This document shows positions 26,522 to 35,779 of a stretch of DNA of 64,000 nucleotides, one piece after another; the stretch's first letter is position 1; every line of letters begins with the position of its first letter. Under the pieces are notes generated by a model. That model did not search any database. It was not told the origin of the DNA and saw only the letters and a program-made list of their open reading frames with translations. Location: NCBI RefSeq assembly GCF_029674545.1, contig NZ_CP121354.1, positions 4,845,001-4,909,000 on the forward strand, written 5' to 3'. Source of the stretch: Mesorhizobium sp. WSM4904. GTDB taxonomy: Bacteria; Pseudomonadota; Alphaproteobacteria; Rhizobiales; Rhizobiaceae. The position numbers were made by a program, and so were the translations under genes.

Positions 26522-27664
26522 TCATGCCTCGAACTGCTTGGAGAACGCATTGGTGAAGACGACCTCGCCATGGTCGCCGGCCGCCTCGCCCAGCACGACA
26601 TCGAGGTTGTCATCGGTCACCCGCGCCAGCGCGAAGCCGCCCATATAGGCGGCCTTCGGCTTGATGAGGTCCAGCCCGTCGCGCCGGTAGATCATCGGCA
26701 CCTCGTGCTGATGGCCGTGGAAGATGGCAATCACATTGTAGCCTTTCAGCACGCCGACCAGCGCCTGGCGGTCGGCCTCGCCCCACCAATGCGGGCGGCC
26801 GATGCCGTCGTCGTCATAGGCGCGTTTTGCCGGATCCCAGCGCTCGATTGAGAAGGGGTCCCAGCCGTAATGCTGGAACAGGATCACCGGACGGCCGTCG
26901 CCGGCATAGGTCGCCAGATCCTGCTTCAGCCAGGGCAGGCTGCTCAGCGCGCCATGGCCGGTATCGCCGGCGAAGCGATGCGTCTGGACGAGATGCAGGC
27001 CGCCCCAGTCCCAGGAATAGCAGTCGGTGTCGACGTCGTAGTTCGTCGCCGGCACCGGCGGCTTGAAGAAGACGCCGGGGCGATGGTTGACCTCGACATA
27101 GTCGCGCATCTCGCGACGGTACCAGTCGACATGGCGCTTCGGTCCATTCTGGTCGAGATCGTGGTTGCCGAGCCCGACATAGACGGGAATATGGACGCGG
27201 TCCGGCCCGACGCCTTGCTGGTAGCGCTGGCTGAACTGCAGGAGTTGGGTGCCCTCGCTCGGCAGGGTGATCTGGCCGCCGCCGTCGTCGGTGATGTCGC
27301 CGCCGGTGACGAGGCCGAGCGGCGTGCCGATGCGCCTGCCTGCCGAATGCAGGCCGGTGGCGGCGCCGCTGATCTCGACCGGCCACTCTTTGTCCTCGAT
27401 TGCGTTCAGCGCCGCCACATTGCGCAGCAGCGCGGCATCGGTCTTGCCTTCCTGCTCGCAATTGGGGCTCAGCTTGCGCGCCATGCGGCAGGCATGGATG
27501 TCGGCGATGAACAGGAACGTTGCGTCGATCGGCTGAATGCGCCGGCCGGTCTGGGCGAAAGCCGCGCGCGGCAAGCTGGCGGCCACGGCGAGGCCTCCCA
27601 TGAGGAAAGCGCGGCGCGAGGTGGTTGCTGGCAAGCGGCGATTCATCGTCACAGGATTGAACAT
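26522..27664 (-). CDS. Tat-exported metallophosphoesterase
   Basis: 380 residues. The N-terminus has a twin-arginine signal ('TSRRAFLMGGLAVAASLP' ending 'RAAFA'), so it is folded before export. Calcineurin-like motifs follow: 'FIADIHACRM' (D-x-H), 'VTGGDITDDG' (GD), 'VGLGNHDLD' (GNHD) and 'IFHGHQHEV' (GHxH). The enzyme should hydrolyse phosphate mono- or diesters in the periplasm using two metals. Neither ATG 27664 nor ATG 27646 has a good ribosome site, so the exact start is uncertain. Confidence 0.87.
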   Translation of the reverse strand: MFNPVTMNRRLPATTSRRAFLMGGLAVAASLPRAAFAQTGRRIQPIDATFLFIADIHACRMARKLSPNCEQEGKTDAALLRNVAALNAIEDKEWPVEISGAATGLHSAGRRIGTPLGLVTGGDITDDGGGQITLPSEGTQLLQFSQRYQQGVGPDRVHIPVYVGLGNHDLDQNGPKRHVDWYRREMRDYVEVNHRPGVFFKPPVPATNYDVDTDCYSWDWGGLHLVQTHRFAGDTGHGALSSLPWLKQDLATYAGDGRPVILFQHYGWDPFSIERWDPAKRAYDDDGIGRPHWWGEADRQALVGVLKGYNVIAIFHGHQHEVPMIYRRDGLDLIKPKAAYMGGFALARVTDDNLDVVLGEAAGDHGEVVFTNAFSKQFEA

Positions 27665-27742
27665 CGCCGATCACGCTTCGTCCAGTTTTGCCCTCCGGTT
27701 TTGCCGCTGGGCGGCTTTTCATGCCAGGGCATGAAAAGCTCT

Positions 27743-27843
27743 TAAAGCGCGTCGCGATCTTTCAGATCGCTCCATCGCCCTAGGTCTCCGATTTTACGCA
27801 TGTCTTTGTCCCGAAACCGGTTCCCACTTTCGGGAGACATGCT
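27743..27843. repeat. Dispersed repeat R4, copy 1
   Basis: Runs from AAAGCGCGTCGCGATC to a hairpin GCATGTCT ... AGACATGC (27798-27842) enclosing CCCGAAACCGG / CTTTCGGG. A related hairpin lies at 42551-42601. Confidence 0.8.
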
Positions 27844-27913
27844 TTGGGTCGACAGGGCAGCCGCGGTCTGGCATTGCTTCACGAGGCAACCAGGGCGGGC
27901 AGAGGAGGACGCC

Positions 27914-28507
27914 ATGAAGACCACCACGGTCGGTTTCGTGTTTGCCATGCTGGCGCTGGCCAGTTCCGCCAAAGCAGCCGACTGCATCGATCCCAAATCG
28001 GCCAAGGCCGGCTTCGTTCTGGAGAAACCCGGCATCCGCAGCGAGTTCCGGCCGGCGCCGGGCGGCATGGTCGCGGTCGTCAACGACTACCAGTCGCAAT
28101 CGCCGCAGACGCAGTTTCTCTATGCCGGGCTGATCGAGGTCTTTCGCGACAGCGATACGGGACGGCTGTCGATGATCCCGCTCGGCGACATCAAGAAGCT
28201 GTTTCCGCTGAAGGCCGGCGCCAAGAGCAAAACCGAGTTCGTGCGGCTCTCGGCGAAGAAGACGCCGAAGGGTACGGAAACGCTGGCGCTAAACGTCAAG
28301 GGCAAGGAAACCTACAAGCTCGGCGACTGCAAATACAACGTGCTGGCGGTGAACGAGACGATAACCGGCGATTCCGGCGCGGTGGTCGACAGCTTCACCG
28401 CGCTCTATTCGCCGGATCTTCGGGCAGTGCTGGCGCGGCGCTATGACGAAGGGACGAGCGCTGAGAGCGAGGTGGGATTCGAGACGATCAAGCCGCTGAA
28501 GGAGTGA
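27914..28507 (+). CDS. Exported protein of unknown function
   Basis: 197 residues. Signal peptide: 'MKTTTVGFVFAMLALASSAKA' region with cleavage after 'AKA'. The mature part has two cysteines, 'DCIDPKSAKAG' and 'KLGDCKYNV', that could pair, and a lysine-rich beta-type pattern. I do not recognise a family. A strong site AGAGGAGG precedes ATG 27914 by five bases. Monocistronic; its upstream region is repeat R4. Confidence 0.75.
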   Translation: MKTTTVGFVFAMLALASSAKAADCIDPKSAKAGFVLEKPGIRSEFRPAPGGMVAVVNDYQSQSPQTQFLYAGLIEVFRDSDTGRLSMIPLGDIKKLFPLKAGAKSKTEFVRLSAKKTPKGTETLALNVKGKETYKLGDCKYNVLAVNETITGDSGAVVDSFTALYSPDLRAVLARRYDEGTSAESEVGFETIKPLKE

Positions 28508-28568
28508 GGTCTGGCCGCAGGGCGAGCAAGGAGACGTCGGCAGACCCGGAGGAGCTGTCCCGCCAACT

Positions 28569-29261
28569 TCAGCGAATTGGCTGCCGTCGCAACACTCTGC
28601 GGCGCCGCTTCTCTGGCAATGCGCTCTGCGACGGCGACGACCCGGAACTCTCCAACCCCGCCAAACACTCCCGCAACACTCCAGCGTCCTGCGCCGTCTT
28701 GGCCATCGACATGGCGCCGGAGTAAGCCGCGACGGCCAGCGCCGCGAAGCGGTCCGGGTCGGTTCCACCCTCCCCTCCAGCTTCTTGGTCGGCGTGTATC
28801 TTGTCGGCGATCGCCTGCCGCCAGCCGGCGAAGACGTTGGCCAGCGCCAGACGGAAATCGGCGTCGGCGAGCGACAGCTCGTGCGCCAGGTTGTTGAGCG
28901 GGCAGCCGCGCACATAGCCCTGCCGTTCGAGCTCGGCCGCTACCGCTTCAAACACTGCGCGAACTCCTTCGCGCGCCGACGGCGCCGCCCGCACCGGATC
29001 GATCCAGGTTTCCTGAACCGCCGCCGCCACGCGTTCCTCGATCACCGCCAGCGCCAGCGCCTTCTTGGTTGGGAAATGATGATGCAGCGCGCCGCCGGTG
29101 ACGCCTGCCGCCGCCATCAGGTCGCCGAGGCTGGAAGCGTGATAGCCGCGCGCCTGGAAGGAGTCTTCCGCCACGTCGAGCACGCGGCGGCGCATGCCTT
29201 CGGGATCGTTGGTGCGCTTTTTGCGCCGCGATCGCGACGGCGCTGCAATCTCTCGTGACAT
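28569..29261 (-). CDS. TetR-family regulator, divergent from the NIPSNAP gene
   Basis: 230 residues. HTH region 'HASSLGDLMAAAGVTGGALH' followed by 'HHFPTKKALALAVIEERV', then a TetR_C-type domain ('GYVRGCPLNNLAHELS'). It is of the type with a cysteine in the ligand domain ('RGCPLNN'), seen in aldehyde- or quinone-responsive regulators. An extended arginine-rich tail of about 20 residues ends the protein. It faces the NIPSNAP gene across an 82-bp gap with a perfect inverted repeat, so it likely represses both. Confidence 0.85.
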   Translation of the reverse strand: MSREIAAPSRSRRKKRTNDPEGMRRRVLDVAEDSFQARGYHASSLGDLMAAAGVTGGALHHHFPTKKALALAVIEERVAAAVQETWIDPVRAAPSAREGVRAVFEAVAAELERQGYVRGCPLNNLAHELSLADADFRLALANVFAGWRQAIADKIHADQEAGGEGGTDPDRFAALAVAAYSGAMSMAKTAQDAGVLRECLAGLESSGSSPSQSALPEKRRRRVLRRQPIR

Positions 29262-29278
29262 CCCAGCAAGATATCAGA

Positions 29279-29321
29279 TTGACAAAACAGGACAACCGGT
29301 TTGTTTTGTCAAACAGGACAA
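29279..29321. promoter_or_regulatory. TetR operator between tetR and the NIPSNAP gene
   Basis: TTGACAAAACA (29279-29289), twelve bases, TGTTTTGTCAA (29302-29312), perfect. The element AAACAGGACAA also occurs twice as a direct repeat (29285, 29311). Confidence 0.7.
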
Positions 29322-29343
29322 TCACCCTGTTTTGGAGTCGACG

Positions 29344-30072
29344 ATGAATCTCGCTCGAAATGCCCCTCGCCTTGCATCGCCGGTCGTCGAGCTCCGCCAA
29401 TACACGCTGAAGCCCGGCCAGCGCGAAACGCTGATCGCGCTGTTCGACCGAGAGTTCGTCGAGACGCAGGAGGCGACCGGCATGACTATCATCGGCCAGT
29501 TCCGCGACCTCGACCGCCCCGACATGTTCGTCTGGATGCGCGGCTTCGAGGACATGGAGGCGAGGAAGAACGCGCTCACCGCCTTCTACGACGGCCCGGT
29601 CTGGGCCAAGCATCGCGACGCCGCCAACGCGACGATGATCGATTCCGACGACGTGCTGCTGCTGAAATCTGCATGGCCGAGTGCAGGCTTCGACCTGTCG
29701 AGGTCGAAGCGACCGAGCGTGAGCGAAACCGGAAAACCAAGCCAGGATGCCGGACTAGCCGGAATTGTTGAGATTTCGATTCATCATTTGCGCCCGGGCA
29801 CCGAGGCCAGCTTCGCGGAACGTTTCCGGACGGAGGCGGTTCCGCAGCTCACGGCAAATGGCGCTCGGCTGCTCGGCGCCTTCGTCAGCGAGCATGCCGA
29901 AAACAGTTTTCCGCGCCTGCCGGTGCGAGCCGGCGAGAATGTCTTCATCATCGTCGCCGGTTTCTACGACGATGCGGCACAAGCCGGAAGTCGAAGCAAC
30001 CTCGCTTCGTCCGATCTGGTCCGCACGGAAATCCTGCGGCTTTCACCGACATCACGTTCCCTGCTGCGCTAG
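29344..30072 (+). CDS. NIPSNAP-family protein, two ferredoxin-like domains
   Basis: 242 residues. Domain 1 'VVELRQYTLKPGQRETLIAL' with 'FVWMRGFEDMEARKNALTAF'; domain 2 'IVEISIHHLRPGTEASFAER'. NIPSNAP proteins are dimeric alpha-beta barrels of unclear function, some near monooxygenases. ATG 29344 follows GGAG. The linker between domains is built on a 22-bp palindrome (29688-29709) that looks inserted in frame ('DLSRSKRPSVSETGKP'). It is expressed opposite to a TetR repressor and probably controlled by it. Confidence 0.82.
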   Translation: MNLARNAPRLASPVVELRQYTLKPGQRETLIALFDREFVETQEATGMTIIGQFRDLDRPDMFVWMRGFEDMEARKNALTAFYDGPVWAKHRDAANATMIDSDDVLLLKSAWPSAGFDLSRSKRPSVSETGKPSQDAGLAGIVEISIHHLRPGTEASFAERFRTEAVPQLTANGARLLGAFVSEHAENSFPRLPVRAGENVFIIVAGFYDDAAQAGSRSNLASSDLVRTEILRLSPTSRSLLR

Positions 30073-30153
30073 TGGTTGTTTCATCCCAGGCTTTAATGGT
30101 GCAGTATTTTCCCCCCGATGAAGGAGGCACGGTCGACGGCGGCTAGAGAGCTT

Positions 30154-30308
30154 CTTCCTTCTCCCCTTGTGGGAGAAGGTGGCCTCGCGAAGCGAGGTCG
30201 GATGAGGGGTGCTCCAGGGAACGCCAGCGTCTCACTCCGCTGGAACACCCCTCATCCGTCTCGGCGCTATCGCGCCGATCCACCTTCTCCCGCAAGGGGA
30301 GAAGGAAG
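30154..30308. repeat. Dispersed palindromic repeat R2, copy 2
   Basis: Same outer arms as at 10651 (CCTTCTCCCCTTG / CAAGGGGAGAAGG) with the inner part inverted relative to that copy. Between the NIPSNAP gene and fumC, filling about half of the 340-bp gap. Confidence 0.85.
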
Positions 30309-30413
30309 AGGCGCGCTCCTTCAACCGATTTGCACCTCGCTCACCTTCAATCTCCGCTTGATGCCATTTGTGCAACGCGATACGCCCTTGCGCAAATCGA
30401 CAGGAGATTTCCC

Positions 30414-31811
30414 GTGAGCGCTGAAAAGACCAGAACCGAAACCGATACATTCGGTCCTATCGAGGTGGCGGCCGACCGCTATTGGGGCGCGCAGGCGCAG
30501 CGTTCCCTGGGCAACTTCAAGATCGGCTGGGAAAAGCAGCCCGCCTCCATCGTGCGCGCGCTCGGCATCGTCAAGCGCGCGGCGGCCGAGGTGAACATGG
30601 AGATGAAGCGGCTCGATCCGGCCATCGGCAAGGCGATCGTGGACGCCGCGCAGGAGGTCATCGACGGCAAGCTCGACGACCATTTCCCGCTGGTGGTCTG
30701 GCAGACGGGTTCCGGCACGCAGTCCAACATGAACGCCAACGAGGTGATCTCGAACCGGGCTATCGAGATGCTCGGCGGCGTCATGGGCTCCAAAAAGCCG
30801 GTACATCCGAACGACCACGTCAATATGAGCCAGTCGTCGAACGACACCTACCCGACGGCCATGCACATCGCCTGCGCCGAGCGGGTCGCGCATCATCTGA
30901 TCCCGGCGCTCCACCACCTGCACAAGGCGCTCGACGCCAAGGCCCGCGCCTTCAACCATATCATCAAGATCGGCCGCACCCACACGCAGGACGCCACGCC
31001 GCTCACCCTCGGCCAGGAATTCTCGGGATATGCCGCGCAGGTCTCCTCGTCGATCAAGCGCATCGAGCAGACGCTGCCCGGCCTGCAGGAGCTGGCGCAG
31101 GGCGGCACCGCCGTCGGTACCGGCCTCAACGCGCCGGTCGGCTTCGCGGAGAAGATCGCCGACCGGATCGCGTCGATCACCGGCATCGCCTTCGTCACCG
31201 CGCCGAACAAGTTCGAGGCGCTCGCGGCGCACGATTCCATGGTGTTCTCGCATGGCGCGATCAACGCGGCCGCCGCCGCGCTGTTCAAGATTGCAAACGA
31301 TATCCGCCTGCTCGGTTCAGGCCCGCGTTCGGGCCTGGGCGAGCTCTCGCTGCCGGAAAACGAGCCGGGCTCCTCGATTATGCCGGGCAAGGTGAACCCG
31401 ACCCAGTGCGAGGCGCTGACGCAGGTCTGCGTGCAGGTATTCGGCAACAATGCGGCGTTGGCCTTCGCCGGCAGCCAGGGCCATTTCGAGCTCAACGTCT
31501 ACAACCCGCTGATGGCCTACAACTTCCTGCAGTCGGTGCAGCTGCTCGCCGACGCTTGCGTGTCCTTCACCGACAATTGCGTGGTCGGCATCGAGGCGCG
31601 GGAAGACAACATCAAGGCGGCGCTGGAGCGCTCGCTGATGCTGGTGACGGCGCTCGCCCCCACCATCGGCTACGACAACGCCGCCAAGATCGCCAAGACC
31701 GCGCATAAGAACGGCACCACGCTACGCGAGGAGGCTCTCGCCACCGGGCTGGTCAGCGAAGCCGACTACGACCGGCTGGTGCGGCCCGAGGATATGACGC
31801 ATCCGGGGTAG
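30414..31811 (+). CDS. fumC: Class II fumarate hydratase
   Basis: 465 residues, typical for the iron-free FumC, which interconverts fumarate and malate in the TCA cycle. It shows '[20 protein letters not shown]' at the N-terminus, '[13 protein letters not shown]', '[18 protein letters not shown]', '[16 protein letters not shown]' (substrate histidine) and the family signature '[15 protein letters not shown]' near residue 319. The start is GTG 30414, seven bases after AGGAG. It stands alone, with repeats on both sides. Confidence 0.96.
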   Translation: MSAEKTRTETDTFGPIEVAADRYWGAQAQRSLGNFKIGWEKQPASIVRALGIVKRAAAEVNMEMKRLDPAIGKAIVDAAQEVIDGKLDDHFPLVVWQTGSGTQSNMNANEVISNRAIEMLGGVMGSKKPVHPNDHVNMSQSSNDTYPTAMHIACAERVAHHLIPALHHLHKALDAKARAFNHIIKIGRTHTQDATPLTLGQEFSGYAAQVSSSIKRIEQTLPGLQELAQGGTAVGTGLNAPVGFAEKIADRIASITGIAFVTAPNKFEALAAHDSMVFSHGAINAAAAALFKIANDIRLLGSGPRSGLGELSLPENEPGSSIMPGKVNPTQCEALTQVCVQVFGNNAALAFAGSQGHFELNVYNPLMAYNFLQSVQLLADACVSFTDNCVVGIEAREDNIKAALERSLMLVTALAPTIGYDNAAKIAKTAHKNGTTLREEALATGLVSEADYDRLVRPEDMTHPG

Positions 31812-31838
31812 CTTTTGCGGCGCGGGAAGGCCTACGAG

Positions 31839-31971
31839 GTCGTCATTCCAGGGCGAAGCAGGAGCGAAGCTCCGTCGCGGAGACCTGGAATCCATGCCGT
31901 TACCTGAACCGAAGGACGCAGCGGAGCAGAATTCTGCACCCTAGCAACGCTTGAACGTCACGGCATGGATC
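31839..31971. repeat. Dispersed repeat R3, copy B, left arm
   Basis: Begins GTCGTCATTCCAGGGCGAAG and includes the CAGAATTCTGCA palindrome also found in copy D. It is cut at CATGGATC by the IS256-family element; the right arm resumes at 33313. Confidence 0.85.
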
Positions 31972-33312
31972 GGTAGTGTGCTGAGAGTTCTGCAAATTCG
32001 CTGAGAGAGGGCGGTCATGGCAGGCTGGTGATTGTTCACGTCACCTGATTCCCGCGAAGGAACGCCACCATGACCAAGATCGAAGATAAATCCGCCATAG
32101 CTGCCGTCAAAGACATTCTGCTTTCGAACCCGGATGGGCTGCACGAAGTGATCCGCGCAGTGATGCAGGAGGTCCTCGAGGCCGAGATGGACGAGGCGCT
32201 GGGCGCTTCGAAGAGCGAACGGACACCGGAGCGGCTCGGCTATCGCTCTGGGTATTACGGCCGCACGCTTGTCACCCGTGTCGGCAAGCTGGAGCTGCGG
32301 GTTCCGCAGGACCGGCAGGGGCGCTTCTCCACCGAGCTGTTCGAGCGCTACCAGCGCTCCGAGCGGGCCTTGGTGGCGACGCTTGCCGAGATGTACGTGC
32401 AAGGCGTGTCGACCCGCAAGGTCAAGGCGATCACCGAGGAGCTGTGCGGGCATGCCTTCTCGGCCTCGTCGATCTCGGCCATCAACAAACGGCTGGACGA
32501 AAGCCTGAAGGCCTTTGCCGAGCGCCCGCTTCAAGAGCCCTTTGCTTACCTCGTGCTCGATGCCCGCTACGAGAAGGTGCGCGAGGCCGGCATCGTCATG
32601 AGCCAGGCGGTGCTGATCGCGGTCGGCATCGACTGGGACGGGCGGCGCCAGATCCTGGCCGTGGAGATGGCCAATCGCGAGAGCCGCTCGGCCTGGAAGG
32701 ACTTCCTCGTGGCGCTCAAGGCGCGCGGTCTTAGGGGCGTCGAGTTGGTTGTCTCCGACGACCATGCCGGTCTGGTCGCGGCGATCGGCGAGGTGATTCC
32801 GGAAGCGGCCTGGCAACGCTGCTACGTGCACTTCCTCAGGAACGCGCTCGATCACCTGCCGCGCAAGCACGGCGACGACTGCCTGCAGGAGCTCAGATGG
32901 CTCTACGACCGGCGCGATCTCGCCGAGGCCAAGGCCGATCTCGCCGCGTGGCTGGCCAAATGGTCGGGCCGCTATCCGCGGCTGACGACGTGGGTGGAGG
33001 AGACCATCGAGCGCACGCTGACCTTCTTTCGCCTGCCGCGCCAGCACCACAAGCACCTGAAGTCGACCAACATGCTGGAACGCCTCAACGAAGAGATCAG
33101 GCGCCGCACCTATGTCGTGCGCATCTTTCCCAACGCCGAAAGCTGCCTGCGCCTGGTCAGGGCGCTGGCCGTCGAAACCAACGAAAACTGGATGGAGGCC
33201 AACCGCTACATCAACATGGACGACCTGCGCGAGCATAAGAAGCTCGCTCTGCGCCAAGCCGCATGACCAGCCTCATGGCCGCCCCTTTTTGCAGAACTTG
33301 ACGCACACAACC
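31972..33312 (+). mobile_element. IS256-family insertion sequence inside R3 copy B
   Basis: About 1.34 kb. Ends are related inverted repeats: left GGTAGTGTGC then AGTTCTGCAAA, right in reverse GGTTGTGTGC then AGTTCTGCAAA (about 20 of 25 match). The 8-bp target CATGGATC is found directly on both sides (31964-31971, 33313-33320), as expected for IS256. Removing the element restores an R3 copy. One intact transposase gene. Confidence 0.88.
32070..33266 (+). CDS. IS256-family transposase
   Basis: 398 residues, full length, mutator type (Transposase_mut). Features: 'RTPERLGYRSGYYGRTLVTR', DDE residues D in 'YLVLDARYEKVR', D in 'ELVVSDDHAG', E in 'STNMLERLNEEIRRRTYVVR', and the C-terminal 'PNAESCLRLVRAL'. 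It cuts and joins the element's ends. The frame is uninterrupted, so the copy may still be active. It reads in the plus direction. Confidence 0.96.
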   Translation: MTKIEDKSAIAAVKDILLSNPDGLHEVIRAVMQEVLEAEMDEALGASKSERTPERLGYRSGYYGRTLVTRVGKLELRVPQDRQGRFSTELFERYQRSERALVATLAEMYVQGVSTRKVKAITEELCGHAFSASSISAINKRLDESLKAFAERPLQEPFAYLVLDARYEKVREAGIVMSQAVLIAVGIDWDGRRQILAVEMANRESRSAWKDFLVALKARGLRGVELVVSDDHAGLVAAIGEVIPEAAWQRCYVHFLRNALDHLPRKHGDDCLQELRWLYDRRDLAEAKADLAAWLAKWSGRYPRLTTWVEETIERTLTFFRLPRQHHKHLKSTNMLERLNEEIRRRTYVVRIFPNAESCLRLVRALAVETNENWMEANRYINMDDLREHKKLALRQAA

Positions 33313-33420
33313 CATGGATCCTCGGGTCTGCGCCGCGTCGCTACGCTCCTTGCTTCGCCCGCGGATGACGAATTGTGGGGGCGGTTCGGCCAATCTCCCG
33401 GCATGCGACCGCCAATGTAA
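33313..33420. repeat. Dispersed repeat R3, copy B, right arm
   Basis: CATGGATCCTCGGGTCTGCG onwards, ending with 'TTCGGCCAATC' and 'GCATGCG' elements shared with copy D at 54550-54590. The 200 bp from here to the DoxX gene hold no visible gene; a promoter is expected there. Confidence 0.82.
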
Positions 33421-33627
33421 GCACGATCCGACCCAATTTTCCGTGCTGGCAATTTTGGCTGCAGGAAAATTTGTTCCCGCGGCCGGCTCCCGCGACATGA
33501 ATTTCGCGTCAGCCGCAAAACCCTAGAATATCAAATCTGTGAACGATGTGTCACCGCATAAGTGTCTTTGGTGAACAGTCTCCATCGTCTATCTGACTGG
33601 GCATTCAACCCCGCTCGGAGACTCGCC

Positions 33628-34050
33628 ATGTCCATCAACACTTCTACCGCCGGCACCGGCACCGCGTCCAACAGTTCCGTCACGATCCTGCTCGGCCGCA
33701 TCCTGCTCGCCGTCATCTTCCTGCTTTCCGGCTTCGGCAAGCTGACCGCCATTTCCGGCACTGCCGGCTACTTCGGCGCCCTCGGCCTGCCTTTGCCGAC
33801 CGTGACGGCCGTTGTCGTCGGCCTGATCGAGCTGCTCGGCGGGCTTGCCATCCTCGTTGGCTTCCAGACCCGCGTCGCCGCCTGGGTGCTCGCCATCTTC
33901 ACGATCGCCACCGGGCTGGTCGCTCACACCGGCTGGGCCGACCAGATGCAGATGATCCAGTTCCTCAAGAACCTCGCCATCACCGGCGGCTTCATCCTGC
34001 TCGCCTCCTCGGGCGCCGGCGCCTACTCGATCGACGCCAAGCGCGGCTGA
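33628..34050 (+). CDS. DoxX-family membrane protein (first of two)
   Basis: 140 residues, four membrane spans. 'LGRILLAVIFLLSGFGKLTA' is the DoxX start, then 'YFGALGLPLPTVTAVVVGLI' and 'LVGFQTRVAAWVLAIFT'. DoxX proteins are linked to thiosulfate:quinone oxidation in archaea and to redox stress in actinobacteria; in proteobacteria most have no assigned role. GGAG precedes ATG 33628 by eight bases. It is followed by a second DoxX paralogue after a terminator-like stem. Confidence 0.85.
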   Translation: MSINTSTAGTGTASNSSVTILLGRILLAVIFLLSGFGKLTAISGTAGYFGALGLPLPTVTAVVVGLIELLGGLAILVGFQTRVAAWVLAIFTIATGLVAHTGWADQMQMIQFLKNLAITGGFILLASSGAGAYSIDAKRG

Positions 34051-34084
34051 TCCTATCCTCTCAGAATCCTCCCAAGCCTGAAAC

Positions 34085-34124
34085 GAAAGCGGCACGGAAT
34101 TTTCCGCGCCGCTTTTTCGTTTTC
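34085..34124 (+). terminator. Rho-independent terminator between the DoxX genes
   Basis: AAAGCGGC-CGGAA stem pairing with TTCCG-GCCGCTTT, followed by TTCGTTTTC. It probably ends the first DoxX transcript. Confidence 0.8.
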
Positions 34125-34186
34125 TCAACTGCAGGCGTACACTGCACCGAGAGCCCGGTACGATATACCGGCAAGGGAGGTGGCAA

Positions 34187-34609
34187 ATGCCCCGCAACGC
34201 ACTGCTTCTCATCTCGCGGCTCCTGCTTGCCGGTCTTTTCGTGCCTTCCGGCTTCCAGGCGCTCACCAACATCGCCGGCACGACGAGCTATTTCGCCGGC
34301 CTCGGCCTGCCGCTGCCGACTTTAGCCGCCTGGGGCACCGGCCTGTTCGAGCTGATCGCCGGATTGCTGATCCTGATCGGCTTCCAGACGCGGATCGCAG
34401 CACTTCTGCTTGCCGCCTTCTGCATCGTCGCCGGCTTCATCGGCCATTACGGCCAGGGCGCCGACGACGCGACGCTCGCCTTCCTGCACCAGCAGATGCT
34501 GATGAAGGACGTCGCGATTGCCGGAGGGTTCCTGGCGCTCGCCATGGCCGGCGCGGGCGCATGGTCGGCGGACGGGCGCGGCTTCGGTATCGGCGCCGAG
34601 GTAACCTGA
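34187..34609 (+). CDS. DoxX-family membrane protein (second of two)
   Basis: 140 residues, paralogue of the upstream gene with the same order of segments ('SRLLLAGLFVPSGFQALTNI', 'YFAGLGLPLPTLAAW', 'LIGFQTRIAALLLAAF', 'MLMKDVAIAGGFLALAMAG'). GGGAGGTGG precedes the ATG. It has its own promoter region because a terminator separates the two genes. Tandem duplicates of DoxX are usual in rhizobia. Function unknown. Confidence 0.85.
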   Translation: MPRNALLLISRLLLAGLFVPSGFQALTNIAGTTSYFAGLGLPLPTLAAWGTGLFELIAGLLILIGFQTRIAALLLAAFCIVAGFIGHYGQGADDATLAFLHQQMLMKDVAIAGGFLALAMAGAGAWSADGRGFGIGAEVT

Positions 34610-34631
34610 GGATTTCAACGTCAACGGCCGC

Positions 34632-35702
34632 TCAGGCGCGCAGGAAATTGGCCAAAATGATCTCGCGCCAGACGCGAGTCGGCGTCACCCAAGCGTCCCA
34701 GGCATTGTATTTGCCGGCATAGATCACCGCCGCGATATCCGCCTCGGGCATCAACCAGAGACGCTGGCCGCCATTGCCGAAGCCGCCATACCACGGTTTC
34801 GGCGCGCCGAGTGCAGGCGCCGGCGCGTCGCCGATGAACCACAGCCGGCCGTAGCCGAGGCCGTCAGGGGTCGAAGTTGCCGACGTGAAAGACGCCTCGA
34901 TCCAATCTTTCGAGATGACCCTCTTTCCGTCCCAAAGGCCGTTGCGAAGAAGCAGCATGCCGATTTTCAAGAGGTCGGGCGCGGTCAGCCTGAGCCCTGA
35001 AGCGGCGGAGGCGACGCCGTCGTCACCAGCCGACCAGTGGAACCGGTCGATGCCGAGCGGGCGAAAGAGCGCTTCGCGGGCGAAGTCCGGCAAGGTTTGG
35101 CCGCTGCCGCGCTCGATGATCGCGCCGACCAGCGCAACGCAGCCGCCGGAATAGATCCAGCGGCTTCCAGCTTCGGCGACGATCGGCCGATCGAGGATGA
35201 AGCGATAGCGGTCGGGAGCGTTCTCCATGGCGATCTCGCTGTTCAGCGGATCGCTGTAGGGGCGGTTTTCGTCCCACTCCATGCCGAGCGTCATCGTCAG
35301 CGCATGGCCTATGGTGATCCCGACGCGGGCCGGATCGGCGGCGAGATCGGCATATTCAGGAAACTGCGCGAAAAGCGGCGCCTCGGGCGGCGGCACCAGT
35401 CCTTTGTCGAGCGCGATGCCGTAGAGCAGGCTGACGATGCTCTTGGTCACCGAGCGCAGATCATGCAGCGTGCCGGCGTCGAAGGTGACATGCCCGAGAG
35501 GGCGCCCCCATTCCTGATCGTTGCCCTCCGCATAGTGCTCCAGGAACACCCTTTCGGAGCGGGCAGCGAGAACGACATGCAGGTCATGCAGCAGGCCGGA
35601 CTCAACGCCGGCAAGCAGCTTGCGGTGGATCGCCGGATCGAAGCCGAGAGATTCGGCCGCGGCGGATCCGGACCGGGTCGGGGACGATTTTGCGATGGCC
35701 AT
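34632..35702 (-). CDS. Class C beta-lactamase-like serine hydrolase
   Basis: 356 residues. The SxxK motif is 'SVTKSIVS' near residue 85 and the YxN-type motif 'YSGG' near 182; the third motif is not a clear KTG. It lacks an obvious signal peptide. Proteins of this family include esterases, DD-peptidases and amide hydrolases, so activity cannot be specified. The N-terminal ATG begins a Ser/Ala-rich stretch of ~18 residues. It is convergent with the second DoxX gene. Confidence 0.82.
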   Translation of the reverse strand: MAIAKSSPTRSGSAAAESLGFDPAIHRKLLAGVESGLLHDLHVVLAARSERVFLEHYAEGNDQEWGRPLGHVTFDAGTLHDLRSVTKSIVSLLYGIALDKGLVPPPEAPLFAQFPEYADLAADPARVGITIGHALTMTLGMEWDENRPYSDPLNSEIAMENAPDRYRFILDRPIVAEAGSRWIYSGGCVALVGAIIERGSGQTLPDFAREALFRPLGIDRFHWSAGDDGVASAASGLRLTAPDLLKIGMLLLRNGLWDGKRVISKDWIEASFTSATSTPDGLGYGRLWFIGDAPAPALGAPKPWYGGFGNGGQRLWLMPEADIAAVIYAGKYNAWDAWVTPTRVWREIILANFLRA

Positions 35703-35779
35703 GGGTTTTTCGCTCCGCGTTTTGCTTCACCCTCACGAAATCCCACCCGATTCAGCGCGCCCCATACGATCGAGACGCC

